Shown one piece after another: positions 44,483-53,356 of a stretch of DNA of 64,000 nucleotides. The notes beneath the pieces are model-generated. The model was given only the letters and a program-made list of their open reading frames with translations, searched no databases and was not told the DNA's origin. This DNA comes from Chloroflexota bacterium (GTDB lineage Bacteria > Chloroflexota > Anaerolineae > Aggregatilineales > Phototrophicaceae). Within the stretch, counting starts at the first letter, position 1. Each line of letters begins with the position of its first letter. Made by a program: the position numbers and the translations under genes. The stretch is from contig QUBZ01000005.1 of assembly GCA_014338005.1 (NCBI GenBank), forward strand, positions 17,301 through 81,300, given 5' to 3'.

Positions 44483-44547
44483 GTACCGGTACGAATTTTA
44501 ACCGGATTGTCACTTGAAGGAAAATGACGAATAGGTAACAATTGTTA
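44483..44547. promoter_or_regulatory. two perfect palindromes in the divergent control region
   Basis: GTACCGGTAC (44483-44492) and TAACAATTGTTA (44536-44547) lie in the AT-rich gap between the G1PDH-like and GCS2-like genes. TTGTCA at 44507 may be a -35 for the plus-strand gene. Palindromes of this size are often repressor sites. No regulator gene is adjacent. Confidence 0.4.
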
Positions 44548-44578
44548 AGCGTGCCATCGTTGCGGGGAGTGTGGTCGT

Positions 44579-46399
44579 ATGCAAACACCGCTGCCGTCAA
44601 ATGAAACACTGCTGGCTTACAGTTCGGCAGTTCCCTGGCGGGAAGTCGAAAGCCAGAAACGAAAATTCAACCAGGCGCTCCAGCAGATCAGCACCGGCTC
44701 GCCGGATGATGAACTCCCGCTCGACCGCTTTTCAGAAGCGGTCGGCGCGCCGGTGACGGCCTATTTTGACCCGCACGACGCGCGCGGTGCGAATATCCTG
44801 CTGGCCGAACTGAACGGGCAGCGGCACGTCATCGCCAGCGCGGTCAGCGCCCGCTACCGGGGCAAAAAGACGCTGCTGCAAAGCCTGGTGCCGTACAACT
44901 TCAATCCCAGCGTCAACCATACCAACGTGGAGGAAACCGACGACCCGGTGACGAAAATGCGGTCGCTGGGGGCGGAAATCGAACTGGGGCTGGTCAACGC
45001 CGACGGCACGCCGCCCACCGAAGACCAGATGCAGAATTATATGCGTATCTACCGGGGACACGCGCAGCGGTTGGGCATCAGCCCGCATATAGACCGCGAG
45101 GCCGGCCAGTACCAGATCGAGGCGCACATCGCGCCGATCATCGGCTACCAGAAAACGCGGGCGGCTATGTGGGGCATTTTTACGGCGCTGGCGGCCACCA
45201 GCGAGGAAACCGGGATGCTGACCACCATTTTGCCGGCCTACCCGGTCGAGTCGGATTTCCGGCTGACCGACGATCCGAAGGTGCAGACGGCGGTAGACCT
45301 GATGCTGGAAGTGAACGGCTACTTCCCGGAGTACGCGCGGCGGCTGGCCGAAGCCCAGGCGCGCTATCATGTAGACCCGGCGAACTGCAACTATGTCCAG
45401 ATGTTCCGCATCCAGGGCTGCCACATTCACCTTGACCTGGCGGGGCGTTCGGAGGCGCTGGGGCTGTTGACGTTTTATACCATGCTGCGGAGCGCGACGG
45501 CTATCGCCAACGCCGCCGTGTTAAAAGGTTCGCCGTTCGTCAACGGCACGTGCGACCCGGAACTGCTCTGCACCCGCGAATATCTGCGGCAGGTGACGGT
45601 GACGGGCCGCTACCTGGAACTGCCGACCAGCCCACACCTGACCCCGAACGGCCTGGAGCGGTACGCGGCGCTGCTGCGCTCCGAGCGGGTGAACGCGACC
45701 GGGCGGGCGATGCTGTATGACGACGGCCTGGGCGAGATGGTATCGGTGATGCACAACCCAATCGGGCGGGTGCGGCCAGACCTGACGACCAACAAACGTA
45801 TTTGCACGCTGGAAAGCACCGGGATGCCGGCTTCCATCAGCGGGTCGCGCATGGCGGCGGTGCTGACCGATTTTGAGTACAGCCATGTTATCATCGAGGA
45901 TTATTTTCGCAAATACGGCTGCGACCTGGAGCCGATGTATAACGATAAACTGATGTGGGCGGTGCTTGGCCCACTCGACCAGGAATCTTACAGCCGCCAG
46001 CAGGATGCCTCCGACCGCGAATGCACCGATATGGTCATCACTACCCCCGTCGGTACGCAGATGACGCTGGCCGAATTTTATGAGATGAAGCGCGTTTTTA
46101 TGCACCGCGCGCTGCTGGCGGTCGATTCGGTGGACATCACGCCGCGCGCCATTGACGATGTATACGTGAGCCTGAGCCGGATGCTCAACCCCCCAAGCGG
46201 TCGCTCGGCGCAGACCATTCACCAGTTCGTGGCCGATCAAAAGCTCAAAAGCACCGGCAACTGGGGGCGCATCCTGCGAAATGCATTTATCGAGGCCGGC
46301 GGCGTGCCGGGGGAACATAACCCGGAAGTGGTGATGAAAGTCGTCGGGCAGATTCATAATGCGCTGCGCCGGCGCTACCTCCAAACCAACCAGGCATGA
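44579..46399 (+). CDS. GCS2-like carboxylate-amine ligase family protein, divergent
   Basis: 606 residues. The glutamate-cysteine ligase (GCS2) pattern is visible: MRSLGAEIELGLV (128-138, metal-binding Glu pair), GQYQIEAHIAPI (176-187) and CHIHLDL (about 284-290). GCS2/YbdK proteins are usually 370-450 residues; here an extra ~125-residue N-terminal part and a longer C-terminus are present. It would join a carboxylate to an amine using ATP. The substrate is unknown: it could be glutamate-cysteine or another pair. It overlaps the next gene by four bases. No gshB-like gene is seen. Family call moderate. Confidence 0.65.
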   Translation: MQTPLPSNETLLAYSSAVPWREVESQKRKFNQALQQISTGSPDDELPLDRFSEAVGAPVTAYFDPHDARGANILLAELNGQRHVIASAVSARYRGKKTLLQSLVPYNFNPSVNHTNVEETDDPVTKMRSLGAEIELGLVNADGTPPTEDQMQNYMRIYRGHAQRLGISPHIDREAGQYQIEAHIAPIIGYQKTRAAMWGIFTALAATSEETGMLTTILPAYPVESDFRLTDDPKVQTAVDLMLEVNGYFPEYARRLAEAQARYHVDPANCNYVQMFRIQGCHIHLDLAGRSEALGLLTFYTMLRSATAIANAAVLKGSPFVNGTCDPELLCTREYLRQVTVTGRYLELPTSPHLTPNGLERYAALLRSERVNATGRAMLYDDGLGEMVSVMHNPIGRVRPDLTTNKRICTLESTGMPASISGSRMAAVLTDFEYSHVIIEDYFRKYGCDLEPMYNDKLMWAVLGPLDQESYSRQQDASDRECTDMVITTPVGTQMTLAEFYEMKRVFMHRALLAVDSVDITPRAIDDVYVSLSRMLNPPSGRSAQTIHQFVADQKLKSTGNWGRILRNAFIEAGGVPGEHNPEVVMKVVGQIHNALRRRYLQTNQA

Positions 46400-47544
46400 G
46401 CAGTCTACGCGTTGTTCTGGCGCTGGCGGCGCTGGCGCTGGCGGGAGTCGCCCGCGCGCAGGAACTGCCGCCCTGCGCCCAACGCCCAACCTTCGTTGAC
46501 CCGCCGCAGGTCAACGGCGTTTTGTGGTGTCTGGAAGAGGTCATCCGGGACGAAAGCGCCGGAGAGCTGGCTTTTACGGCGCTGGCCGCCGCGCCGGATG
46601 GCACACTGTACGCCGCGCGCCCACTGTACGGGCAGGTTTTGGCGCTGACCGACGGCGATGGCGACGGCCTGCCGGAATCGCCCCGTATCGCTGCCGAAGG
46701 GCTGGCGCTGCCCAACGGCCTGGCCTATTATGACGGCGCGCTGTATATTTCCGGCGGAGCGTTTATTTACCGGCTGGCCGGGGATGAAGTCGAAGTGCTG
46801 GTGGACGATCTGCCGTCCGGCGCGGGTTTCTGGACGGGCGGGCTGGTGGTCGGGCCGGACGGGCGGCTGTACGTGGCGACCAGCGCGCCGTGTGATTACT
46901 GCATCCCCGATGACCCGGCCAGAGGCGCGGTGCTGAGCTTTGACCTGGACGGCGGCAGCCGGCGAATAGTTGCCACCGGGCTGCGGCATCCCGGCGACGT
47001 AGCGTTTTTGGACGGCGTGTTGTGGACGACCGATACCGCCCGCAGCGGGCTGGCCGGCGAAGCCGACCTGGACGAGCTGAACCGCGTAATGCCGGGCGCG
47101 TTTTTCGGCTGGCCGTACTGTGTTGGCGCGGACAGCCGCCTGGACTGGCCGGGCGACTTCGACTGCGCGGCGTCGGCCCGCCCCGCGCTGGCCTTCCCAA
47201 CACACAGCGCGCCGGTTGGCCTGGCCGCCTATACCGGCGATACGTTCCCCAATATCGCCCAGGCGCTGCTGGTGGTTTTGAACGGCTCGTATAACCGGGC
47301 GGCGCTGGCGGGGTTCGCGCTGGCGGTGGTGCATTTTGACGAAGCCGGCAGCCCGACCGGATACGATGTGATTTTGCCGGAGCAGGCCGACAAAAACAAT
47401 CCGCCGGGGGCCACGCTGCAAGATTTACAGTATCGCGGCAGCGGTTTGTGGCCGCGCCGCCCGCTGGATGTGGCCGTCAGCGCCGAAGGCTGGATTTATC
47501 TCAGCGTTGGCGGCGGGCGGATACTGGCGCTGCGCCCGCGTTGA
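46396..47544 (+). CDS. secreted soluble sugar (sorbosone-type) dehydrogenase-like propeller
   Basis: 382 residues. A signal peptide (VLALAALALAGVARA) is followed by a beta-propeller with LPNGLAYYDGALYISGG, GPDGRLYVATSAPCDYC, LRHPGDVAFLDGVLWTTD and MPGAFFGWPYC, the pattern of PQQ-type glucose/sorbosone dehydrogenases. A classical PQQ His/Arg set is not fully recognisable, so it may not bind PQQ. It overlaps the GCS2-like gene by four bases, so the two are co-translated. Confidence 0.78.
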   Translation: MSSLRVVLALAALALAGVARAQELPPCAQRPTFVDPPQVNGVLWCLEEVIRDESAGELAFTALAAAPDGTLYAARPLYGQVLALTDGDGDGLPESPRIAAEGLALPNGLAYYDGALYISGGAFIYRLAGDEVEVLVDDLPSGAGFWTGGLVVGPDGRLYVATSAPCDYCIPDDPARGAVLSFDLDGGSRRIVATGLRHPGDVAFLDGVLWTTDTARSGLAGEADLDELNRVMPGAFFGWPYCVGADSRLDWPGDFDCAASARPALAFPTHSAPVGLAAYTGDTFPNIAQALLVVLNGSYNRAALAGFALAVVHFDEAGSPTGYDVILPEQADKNNPPGATLQDLQYRGSGLWPRRPLDVAVSAEGWIYLSVGGGRILALRPR

Positions 47545-47552
47545 GCATGAAC

Positions 47553-47580
47553 TTGCGCGGGCGAAAAAACGATTTAATAT
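47553..47580 (+). promoter_or_regulatory. promoter of wecE
   Basis: TTGCGC and TAATAT are separated by 16 bases; the ATG follows 36 bases after the -10 box, with GAAGGATAA as ribosome binding site. Confidence 0.45.
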
Positions 47581-47616
47581 CAAATTGTGCCGCGCTGCTG
47601 AAGGATAAAATTTGCC

Positions 47617-48756
47617 ATGCAAATTCCGTTTAACCGCCCCTGTTTTACCGGCAAGGAACTGGATTACATCGCCGATGCCGTGAAGGTGCGCGGGCATATC
47701 TCCGGCGACGGTTATTTTACGAAAAAGTGCCATACGCTGCTGGAAGAATCGCTGGGCGTCAAAAAGGCGCTGCTGACGACTTCCTGCACACACGCGCTGG
47801 AGATGGCGGCGCTGCTGCTGAATATCCAGCCCGGCGACGAGGTGATCTGCCCGGCATTTACGTTTGTTTCGACCATCAACGCCTTCGTGCTGCGCGGCGC
47901 GCGCCCGGTATTTGTGGACATCCGCCCGGATACGCTGAACCTGGACGAAACGCTGCTGGAAGTCAAAATCACGCCGCGCACGAAAGCTATCCTGGTCGTG
48001 CATTACGGCGGGGTGGGCTGCGAGATGGATACCATCATGGACATCGCCGGCCGGCATGGTATCGCGGTAGTGGAGGACAACGCGCACGGTCTGTTTGCCC
48101 GCTATAAAGGGCGTTACCTGGGGACGTTCGGATGTCTGGCGACGCAGAGCTTTCATGAAACCAAAAATTTCCACTGCGGCGAAGGCGGCGCGCTGCTGGT
48201 CAACGACCCGCAGTATGTGGAACGCGCCGAGATCATCCGCGAAAAAGGCACCAACCGCAGCCGGTTCTTTCGGGGGCAGGTGGACAAATATACCTGGGTG
48301 GACATCGGCTCCAGTTATCTGCCGTCGGACGTGCTGGCGGCTTTTTTGTACGCCCAGTTGGAGGCGCGGGACGACATCCAGGCCAAACGCCGGCGCATCT
48401 GGGAGCGTTATTACGATGCTTTAGACGGTTGGGCGCAGGAGCGGGATGTTAAACTGCCGACCGTGCCGCCCTACTGCGAGCAGGCTTACCATGTGTTTTA
48501 TCTGCTGCTGCCGTCGCTGGAAGCCCGGCAGGCGTTGATCGCGCATTTGAAGACGCTGGGCATTTTGAGCGTATTTCATTATCTGCCGCTGCATCTTTCC
48601 GACATGGGGCGCATGTTCGGTGGGCAGCCCGGCGACTGCCCGGTGACAGAACAGTTGAGCGACCGGCTGCTGCGCCTGCCGTTTTATAATGACCTGAGTG
48701 AGGACGACCAGCGGCAGGTCATCCGGGGGCTTCAGTCGTTTAAGGACTGGCCGTGA
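47617..48756 (+). CDS. wecE: dTDP-4-amino-4,6-dideoxygalactose transaminase
   Basis: PLP enzyme that converts dTDP-4-keto-6-deoxyglucose (the RmlB product) to dTDP-4-amino-4,6-dideoxygalactose. It reads like E. coli WecE over the full length: IPFNRPCFTGKELDYI, CTHALEMAALLLNIQPGDEV, SFHETKNF with the PLP-binding Lys183, EIIREKGTNRSRFFRGQVDKY and the DIGSSYLPSD stretch. 379 residues against 376 in E. coli. It has its own promoter. So amino-fucose (Fuc4N) may be part of the surface glycan. Confidence 0.92.
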   Translation: MQIPFNRPCFTGKELDYIADAVKVRGHISGDGYFTKKCHTLLEESLGVKKALLTTSCTHALEMAALLLNIQPGDEVICPAFTFVSTINAFVLRGARPVFVDIRPDTLNLDETLLEVKITPRTKAILVVHYGGVGCEMDTIMDIAGRHGIAVVEDNAHGLFARYKGRYLGTFGCLATQSFHETKNFHCGEGGALLVNDPQYVERAEIIREKGTNRSRFFRGQVDKYTWVDIGSSYLPSDVLAAFLYAQLEARDDIQAKRRRIWERYYDALDGWAQERDVKLPTVPPYCEQAYHVFYLLLPSLEARQALIAHLKTLGILSVFHYLPLHLSDMGRMFGGQPGDCPVTEQLSDRLLRLPFYNDLSEDDQRQVIRGLQSFKDWP

Positions 48757-48831
48757 AGCGTCGTTTAAAAGCGCACAAAACTTAGGAGATGCTGAATGTT
48801 GACTTTTGCACATCTCATTCGGCGCGAAGTG

Positions 48832-49001
48832 TGCTACAATATAGCTCGTAATTAAAAAACAATAGTTTTATTTGTGGCTTTTTAGGTAATTGATCCGAGG
48901 AGCAAAACTCGGCATACAAGGGTGTGCCGAGTGATTTCCGTTTTTATATGTCCATGAAAGGAGAGGTTCCGCCGCCTTTGGTCACGGCCAAAGGCGTGCG
49001 G
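48832..49001 (+). promoter_or_regulatory. structured leader of the RNase J gene
   Basis: An extended -10 (TGC-TACAAT, 48832-48840) starts a leader of about 170 bases. It holds ACTCGGCA (48907-48914) / TGCCGAGT (48925-48932), an 8-bp stem followed by GATTTCCGTTTTT, which is terminator-like. CCGAG at 48895-48899 could pair with CTCGG at 48908-48912 instead, an alternative fold. A second hairpin (48973-48996; CGCCTTTGG / CCAAAGGCG) ends 24 bases before the start codon. The layout suggests attenuation or self-control through cleavage. I match it to no known RNA family. Confidence 0.55.
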
Positions 49002-49019
49002 CGCGACACGTATCGGAAT

Positions 49020-50684
49020 ATGGCAAAAAACTCAAAATCGCAAAAACTGCGTATTGTTCCCCTGGGAGGGCTGGGGGAAATCGGCAAAAACATGGCCGTG
49101 ATTGAACTGGGTAATGATGCGATTGTTATTGATTCCGGCATTATGTTCCCGGCCAACGATATGCTGGGTGTGGATTACATTATCCCGGACTTTCGGTATC
49201 TGCTGGAGCGCACCGGCCTGAAGATACACGGCATTCTGTTTACGCACGGCCACGAAGATCACGTTGGGGCGGTGGCGCACGTGGTGGAGGCACTGCCGGG
49301 TGTGCCGCTGTGGGCAACGCCGCTGACGGCAGGGCTGATACAGGTCAAGCTCAAAAACGCGCACCTGAAGGCCGCAGCGGTCAACGTTTTTCAGGCCGGC
49401 GACGTGTTGAAGGTCGGGCCGTTCACGGTGGAAAGTTATCACGTCTGCCACAGCATCCCGGACTGCGTGGGTTTTGGCATCAACACGCCTTATGGCATCG
49501 TCGTTCACAGCGGCGACTACAAGTTCGACCCCACGCCGGTAGATGGCAAAAAGACCGACTATGCTAAACTGGCCGAGTTTTCCAAACGCGGCGTGCTGCT
49601 GTTGATGGGCGACAGCACCAACGCCGACCAGGCCGGCTGGACACCTTCCGAAAGTGTCATTGACGAGGCATTCGACAAGGTATTCCGCGCCGCGCCGGGG
49701 CGCATCATGGTGGCGACGTTCGCTTCGCTTATTTCGCGTATTCATCAGGTGGCGAAAGCCGCCGAACGGCATGGGCGCAAGATCGCCGTCGCCGGACACA
49801 GCATGGCCGAAAACATCAAAATGGCGCGCGAGCTGGGCATCCTCAATGTTCCCAACGAGATGTTCGTAGACCTTAACCGCATTGATGCGATGCCGCCGAG
49901 CAAAGTCGTCATCATGGTGACGGGCGCGCAGGGCGAGCCGTCGGCGGTGTTAAGCCGCCTGGCAACCGGACGCCATCGTCAGCTTGATGTGGAAGAAGGC
50001 GATACGATCATCATCTCGGCGCATACCATCCCCGGCAACGAGGAAACGGTCAGCCGCACCATCAACCGCCTGTTCCAGCGCGGCGCGGAGGTTATCTACG
50101 ACCCGATTGCCCCGGTGCATGTTTCCGGCCACGCCAGCCAGGAGGAGATGCGCCTGCTGATTAACCTGACCATGCCGCGCTACTTCCTGCCGATTCATGG
50201 CGAACTGCGGCATCTGAAAGCCCACGCCCGGCTGGCCGTTCAGTCCGGCATCCCGGCGGAAAACGTGTTCGTGGCGGAAAACGGCATGGTGATCGAAGCC
50301 GACAAAAATGGCGTCCGCAAAGGCGAGCGCGTGCCGGGTGGTTACGTGTTCGTGGACGGCAGCGGGGTGGGCGATGTCGGCAAGGCCGTCATCCGCGACC
50401 GCGAGATGCTGGCGCGCGACGGTTTTATGATCGTGGTTGTAAACGTAGACAAAAAGACCGGCCAACTGCTGGGCAACCCGGAGATCATCTCCAAAGGATT
50501 CGTCTATTTACGCAATGCCGACGAATTGATCGAGCAGATCAAAGAGACGGTCAGCGATGTGCTGGCGACCTCCAACGGGCATAATGGCAAACGCCGCGAA
50601 AAACTTCAGGAGGGTATTGGCCGGTTTATCTACAACGAAACCAGACGCCGCCCGATGATCTTCAGCATCATCAATGAGAAGTGA
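49020..50684 (+). CDS. rnj: ribonuclease J
   Basis: Metallo-beta-lactamase/beta-CASP RNase with 5'-3' exo- and endonuclease activity for RNA turnover and rRNA maturation. FTHGHEDHVG (74-83) is the metal motif; VHSGDYKFDPTP, GDSTNADQAGWTPSE, ATFASLISRI, PIHGELRHL are typical. The ATG at 49020 gives 554 residues, matching B. subtilis RNase J1 (555). Earlier in-frame starts would put the leader hairpins in the coding region and have no ribosome binding site. There is a weak GGA ahead of 49020. Confidence 0.95.
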   Translation: MAKNSKSQKLRIVPLGGLGEIGKNMAVIELGNDAIVIDSGIMFPANDMLGVDYIIPDFRYLLERTGLKIHGILFTHGHEDHVGAVAHVVEALPGVPLWATPLTAGLIQVKLKNAHLKAAAVNVFQAGDVLKVGPFTVESYHVCHSIPDCVGFGINTPYGIVVHSGDYKFDPTPVDGKKTDYAKLAEFSKRGVLLLMGDSTNADQAGWTPSESVIDEAFDKVFRAAPGRIMVATFASLISRIHQVAKAAERHGRKIAVAGHSMAENIKMARELGILNVPNEMFVDLNRIDAMPPSKVVIMVTGAQGEPSAVLSRLATGRHRQLDVEEGDTIIISAHTIPGNEETVSRTINRLFQRGAEVIYDPIAPVHVSGHASQEEMRLLINLTMPRYFLPIHGELRHLKAHARLAVQSGIPAENVFVAENGMVIEADKNGVRKGERVPGGYVFVDGSGVGDVGKAVIRDREMLARDGFMIVVVNVDKKTGQLLGNPEIISKGFVYLRNADELIEQIKETVSDVLATSNGHNGKRREKLQEGIGRFIYNETRRRPMIFSIINEK

Positions 50685-50696
50685 GCCGCCCTGACA

Positions 50697-50725
50697 GTAG
50701 GGCGGGTTTCTAAACCCGCCCCTAC
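50697..50725. repeat. palindromic repeat (GGGCGGGTTT / AAACCCGCCC)
   Basis: A near-perfect inverted repeat, GTAGGG(G)CGGGTTT facing AAACCCGCCCCTAC with a two-base loop and a one-base bulge. A half copy (AAACCCGCCCT) lies at 7701-7711, at the end of a short gene. The form GTAGGGGCGGGTTT is known as a common interspersed palindrome in several bacterial phyla. It may also serve as a terminator or protect the RNase J message end, but no T-run follows. Confidence 0.7.
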
Positions 50726-50793
50726 ATATAGAACACCGTTATGATACGCTGGCGAACCGGGAAAAGGTTCGCCTCTTTTGTGTTTACCGGCTG

Positions 50794-53244
50794 CTACTGA
50801 CGCCGCCGCCAGGGCCAGCGCAGCCGCAGAAGCCGCTGCAAGATACTGGCGCGGGCGTCCGACCAGGCTTCGTCGGCCATTTCGGCCTGGAGTTCGGCTT
50901 CCTGCGGCGTTTGCGAGCGGTAGCCGCTGTACCGTTCGACGGTGTACATCTGCGTGATGGCCGACACCGGCGGCTCGGCTTTCGGCAGCGCGCGCACGAT
51001 CACCCGGCGGCGTTCCTCCGGCGTCTGCTGGCGGTTCAGGCGCAGGCCGATCAATCCGAGATACCGTTCCAGCCGGGCATAAGCGCGGACGACCGGGCTG
51101 AGGCCGCGCAGGCCGCGCCATTCCCACCACCACCAGATGAAAACCCCCAGCGCCACCAGCAGCACGATCACCAGCAGGCCAAGCAGCGCCAGCCCCAGCG
51201 CGGATAAAATCGCGGAAATGGGGTCACGCGGCTGAGGCGTTAAAGGCGGCGGCTGTGTGGGAATGATGACCGGCGTGGCCGTTGGCGAGGGCGTAAAAGT
51301 CGGCGTGGCGGTCGGCAGCAGTTGGGCGCTCAGCGGCAGCGGCGTCGGCGGGAGCGGGCTGGTCGGCGTCGGCGAGGGCGTCAGTGTCGGGGTGGAGGTA
51401 GGGCTGGCAAGCGGCGTGGCGCTGGGCTGCAAACCCGCCGGAATATCGTCGGCGCGGTTCAGCGGGGCCTGCGCCGCCGTCGGCTCGAACTCAATCCAGC
51501 CGTAGCCGGGGAAAAATACCTCCACCCAGGTATGCGCGTCACGCTCTTTGACGACATAAGCATTCTGCGCCGGGTCCCACTCGCCCTGGGCGAAACCGGC
51601 GGCCATCCGCGCCGGGATGCCCAGGCCGCGCAGCATCATCACCATCGCCGAGGCGTAATAATTGCAGTAGCCCTGGCGCAGATCAAACAGCACCCAATCC
51701 ACCGGGTCCTGGCTGCGGGGCGGCTGTGGGATGGCTTCGTTGTAGAGGATGTTCGTTCGCAGCCAGCTTTCGATGGCTCTGGCCTGATCGTAAGGGGTGA
51801 CTGCGCCGGCTTCGGCAACGATGGCCTGCGCCAGCCGGATTGTCCGGTCGGTGATGGAGGGCGAAAGCTGTAAATACATGCGCGCCAGCCATTCGGGATA
51901 ACCTGTTCCGGCGGCGCGGAGCTGGTTGGCGGTCGCGCCGCTCATCAGGCTGGTTACGGTATAGGTGTCGCCGCGCCGCAGCACACGAGTCGGGCGGATG
52001 ACGGAGATATTCATCGAGGCGCGGATTTCGTCGTCCGGGGCGTAACGCAGATCGGTGCGCGTGGGCAGGTCTATGCGGGCCGGCTGCGGCGCGGCGTAAA
52101 TCAGCCGCGAGGCGTTCAGCCCGATGGTGAACTGCTGCTGGATGGGGTCGCGCCCGCCCAGGAAGGTCGGCTCCTGCACAACGTTGAGCGGCCCCTGTTC
52201 CACCGTCAGGCGCGTGGTCGCGCCCGGCACCCAGCGTCCATTATCATAAATGTCGAAGATGCGCGACCGCCAGTAATAGCGGCGTCCTGGCGGCGCAGAA
52301 ACGACAAAAACGACCTGCTCGCCCAGTTGAATCGCGCCGCCCAGTTGAAGCGAGTCGCTGCCGTAATAATCGGCGGTGGTCGGCCCCTGGGTTTCGACGG
52401 TCGTAAACAGGCGGTTCCACAGCTCGCTGATCTGGGCGAGAGGGTCGGATTGCAGGAACTCCTGGAACTTATTCAAACGCTCCTGTAAATCCTGCGAGGG
52501 CGCGACCCAGGCGATGGTCATGGCGACCAGCGCCAGAATGATGCCGACACGGAAAAACTGGCGGCGCACGCTGCGCGGCACGCGGATTCCGTTGATGTAC
52601 CAATCCCAGGCGCGGGCATCCAGGTTGGAACGGATGACCAGCAGCAGCGTCAGGAAGCTAAAGACAAGCAGATAAGCATCCAGGCTGGCGCTGCCGGTGT
52701 AATAAATGCTGTTGGCGACCAGAATTAAACCCGGCGGCAGGACGGCCCGCCAGATGCGATCAATGCGAAAGATGTGCCAGGCCGCGTTGTAACCCAAAAA
52801 CCAGAACAGGGCGGTCACCAGCAGCGTGAACACCAGTTCATCCTGGTTGATGCCGCCGGAAATCGCGTCCAGAATCCAGCGCAGCAGGCGGGATAATACG
52901 GTGTAAGCGCCTTCGGCCAGGCCGCCCGGCTGGTTGATCGAAGCCACTAGCAGCACAAAACCGAGGCCGTAAATGCCGCTCATAAAAAGCGCCAGCAGTT
53001 CGTTGTACTGGCTGCGGGCCAGTAAAAAGCCGAAGCCGACGCTTAACAGCAGCACCGGCAGGACGGTATTCATCGCCAGCGGCCAGCCGGAGGCTGCCAG
53101 CGCCAGCGCCGGCATCAGCAGCAGCAGGGTAACGGCGGCCAGCGCCAGTTCATCGCCGGGGGCGAACAGATTGCGCCAGCCAAAAACCAGCCGGCGCTGC
53201 CAGCGCCGAAGCGGGGATACAACAGGATTAACGCGAGTGGTCAT
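50794..53244 (-). CDS. TgpA-like transglutaminase-domain membrane protein
   Basis: 816 residues. Six or seven N-terminal membrane segments (to about 225), then an outer region with a transglutaminase core: Cys527 in QGYCNYYASAMVMMLRG, His571 in DAHTWVEVFFPGYGW, and a third acidic residue near 586 (WIEFEPT). A Pro/Thr/Ser stalk (~600-665) leads to a last membrane segment (~690-712) and a DUF4129-like C-terminal domain. The plan fits TgpA, an essential periplasmic transglutaminase of unclear substrate. Start at the ATG at 53244. A hairpin (53273-53295) lies in its leader. Confidence 0.88.
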   Translation of the reverse strand: MTTRVNPVVSPLRRWQRRLVFGWRNLFAPGDELALAAVTLLLLMPALALAASGWPLAMNTVLPVLLLSVGFGFLLARSQYNELLALFMSGIYGLGFVLLVASINQPGGLAEGAYTVLSRLLRWILDAISGGINQDELVFTLLVTALFWFLGYNAAWHIFRIDRIWRAVLPPGLILVANSIYYTGSASLDAYLLVFSFLTLLLVIRSNLDARAWDWYINGIRVPRSVRRQFFRVGIILALVAMTIAWVAPSQDLQERLNKFQEFLQSDPLAQISELWNRLFTTVETQGPTTADYYGSDSLQLGGAIQLGEQVVFVVSAPPGRRYYWRSRIFDIYDNGRWVPGATTRLTVEQGPLNVVQEPTFLGGRDPIQQQFTIGLNASRLIYAAPQPARIDLPTRTDLRYAPDDEIRASMNISVIRPTRVLRRGDTYTVTSLMSGATANQLRAAGTGYPEWLARMYLQLSPSITDRTIRLAQAIVAEAGAVTPYDQARAIESWLRTNILYNEAIPQPPRSQDPVDWVLFDLRQGYCNYYASAMVMMLRGLGIPARMAAGFAQGEWDPAQNAYVVKERDAHTWVEVFFPGYGWIEFEPTAAQAPLNRADDIPAGLQPSATPLASPTSTPTLTPSPTPTSPLPPTPLPLSAQLLPTATPTFTPSPTATPVIIPTQPPPLTPQPRDPISAILSALGLALLGLLVIVLLVALGVFIWWWWEWRGLRGLSPVVRAYARLERYLGLIGLRLNRQQTPEERRRVIVRALPKAEPPVSAITQMYTVERYSGYRSQTPQEAELQAEMADEAWSDARASILQRLLRLRWPWRRRQ

Positions 53245-53272
53245 GCGCGAGCTCGTACTCGAAAACAAATGA

Positions 53273-53295
53273 GGGATAGTCTAATTCACTATCCC
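53273..53295 (-). promoter_or_regulatory. inverted repeat in the leader of the transglutaminase gene
   Basis: GGGATAGT and ACTATCCC form a perfect 8-bp inverted repeat around seven bases. A TACAAT box lies upstream on the minus strand (53315-53310), so the repeat is in the transcribed leader or just at the start site. It could be an operator or an RNA hairpin. Confidence 0.45.
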
Positions 53296-53356
53296 CCGCT
53301 AACGCCTTCATTGTAGTCGGATTACGTTCGGCTGGCAACCGTCGCCTGACCTACGG

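Noticed and set aside
48924..49019. GTG/ATG starts upstream of the RNase J start
   Set aside because: They fall inside the leader hairpins and have no ribosome binding site; the start at 49020 gives the usual family length.
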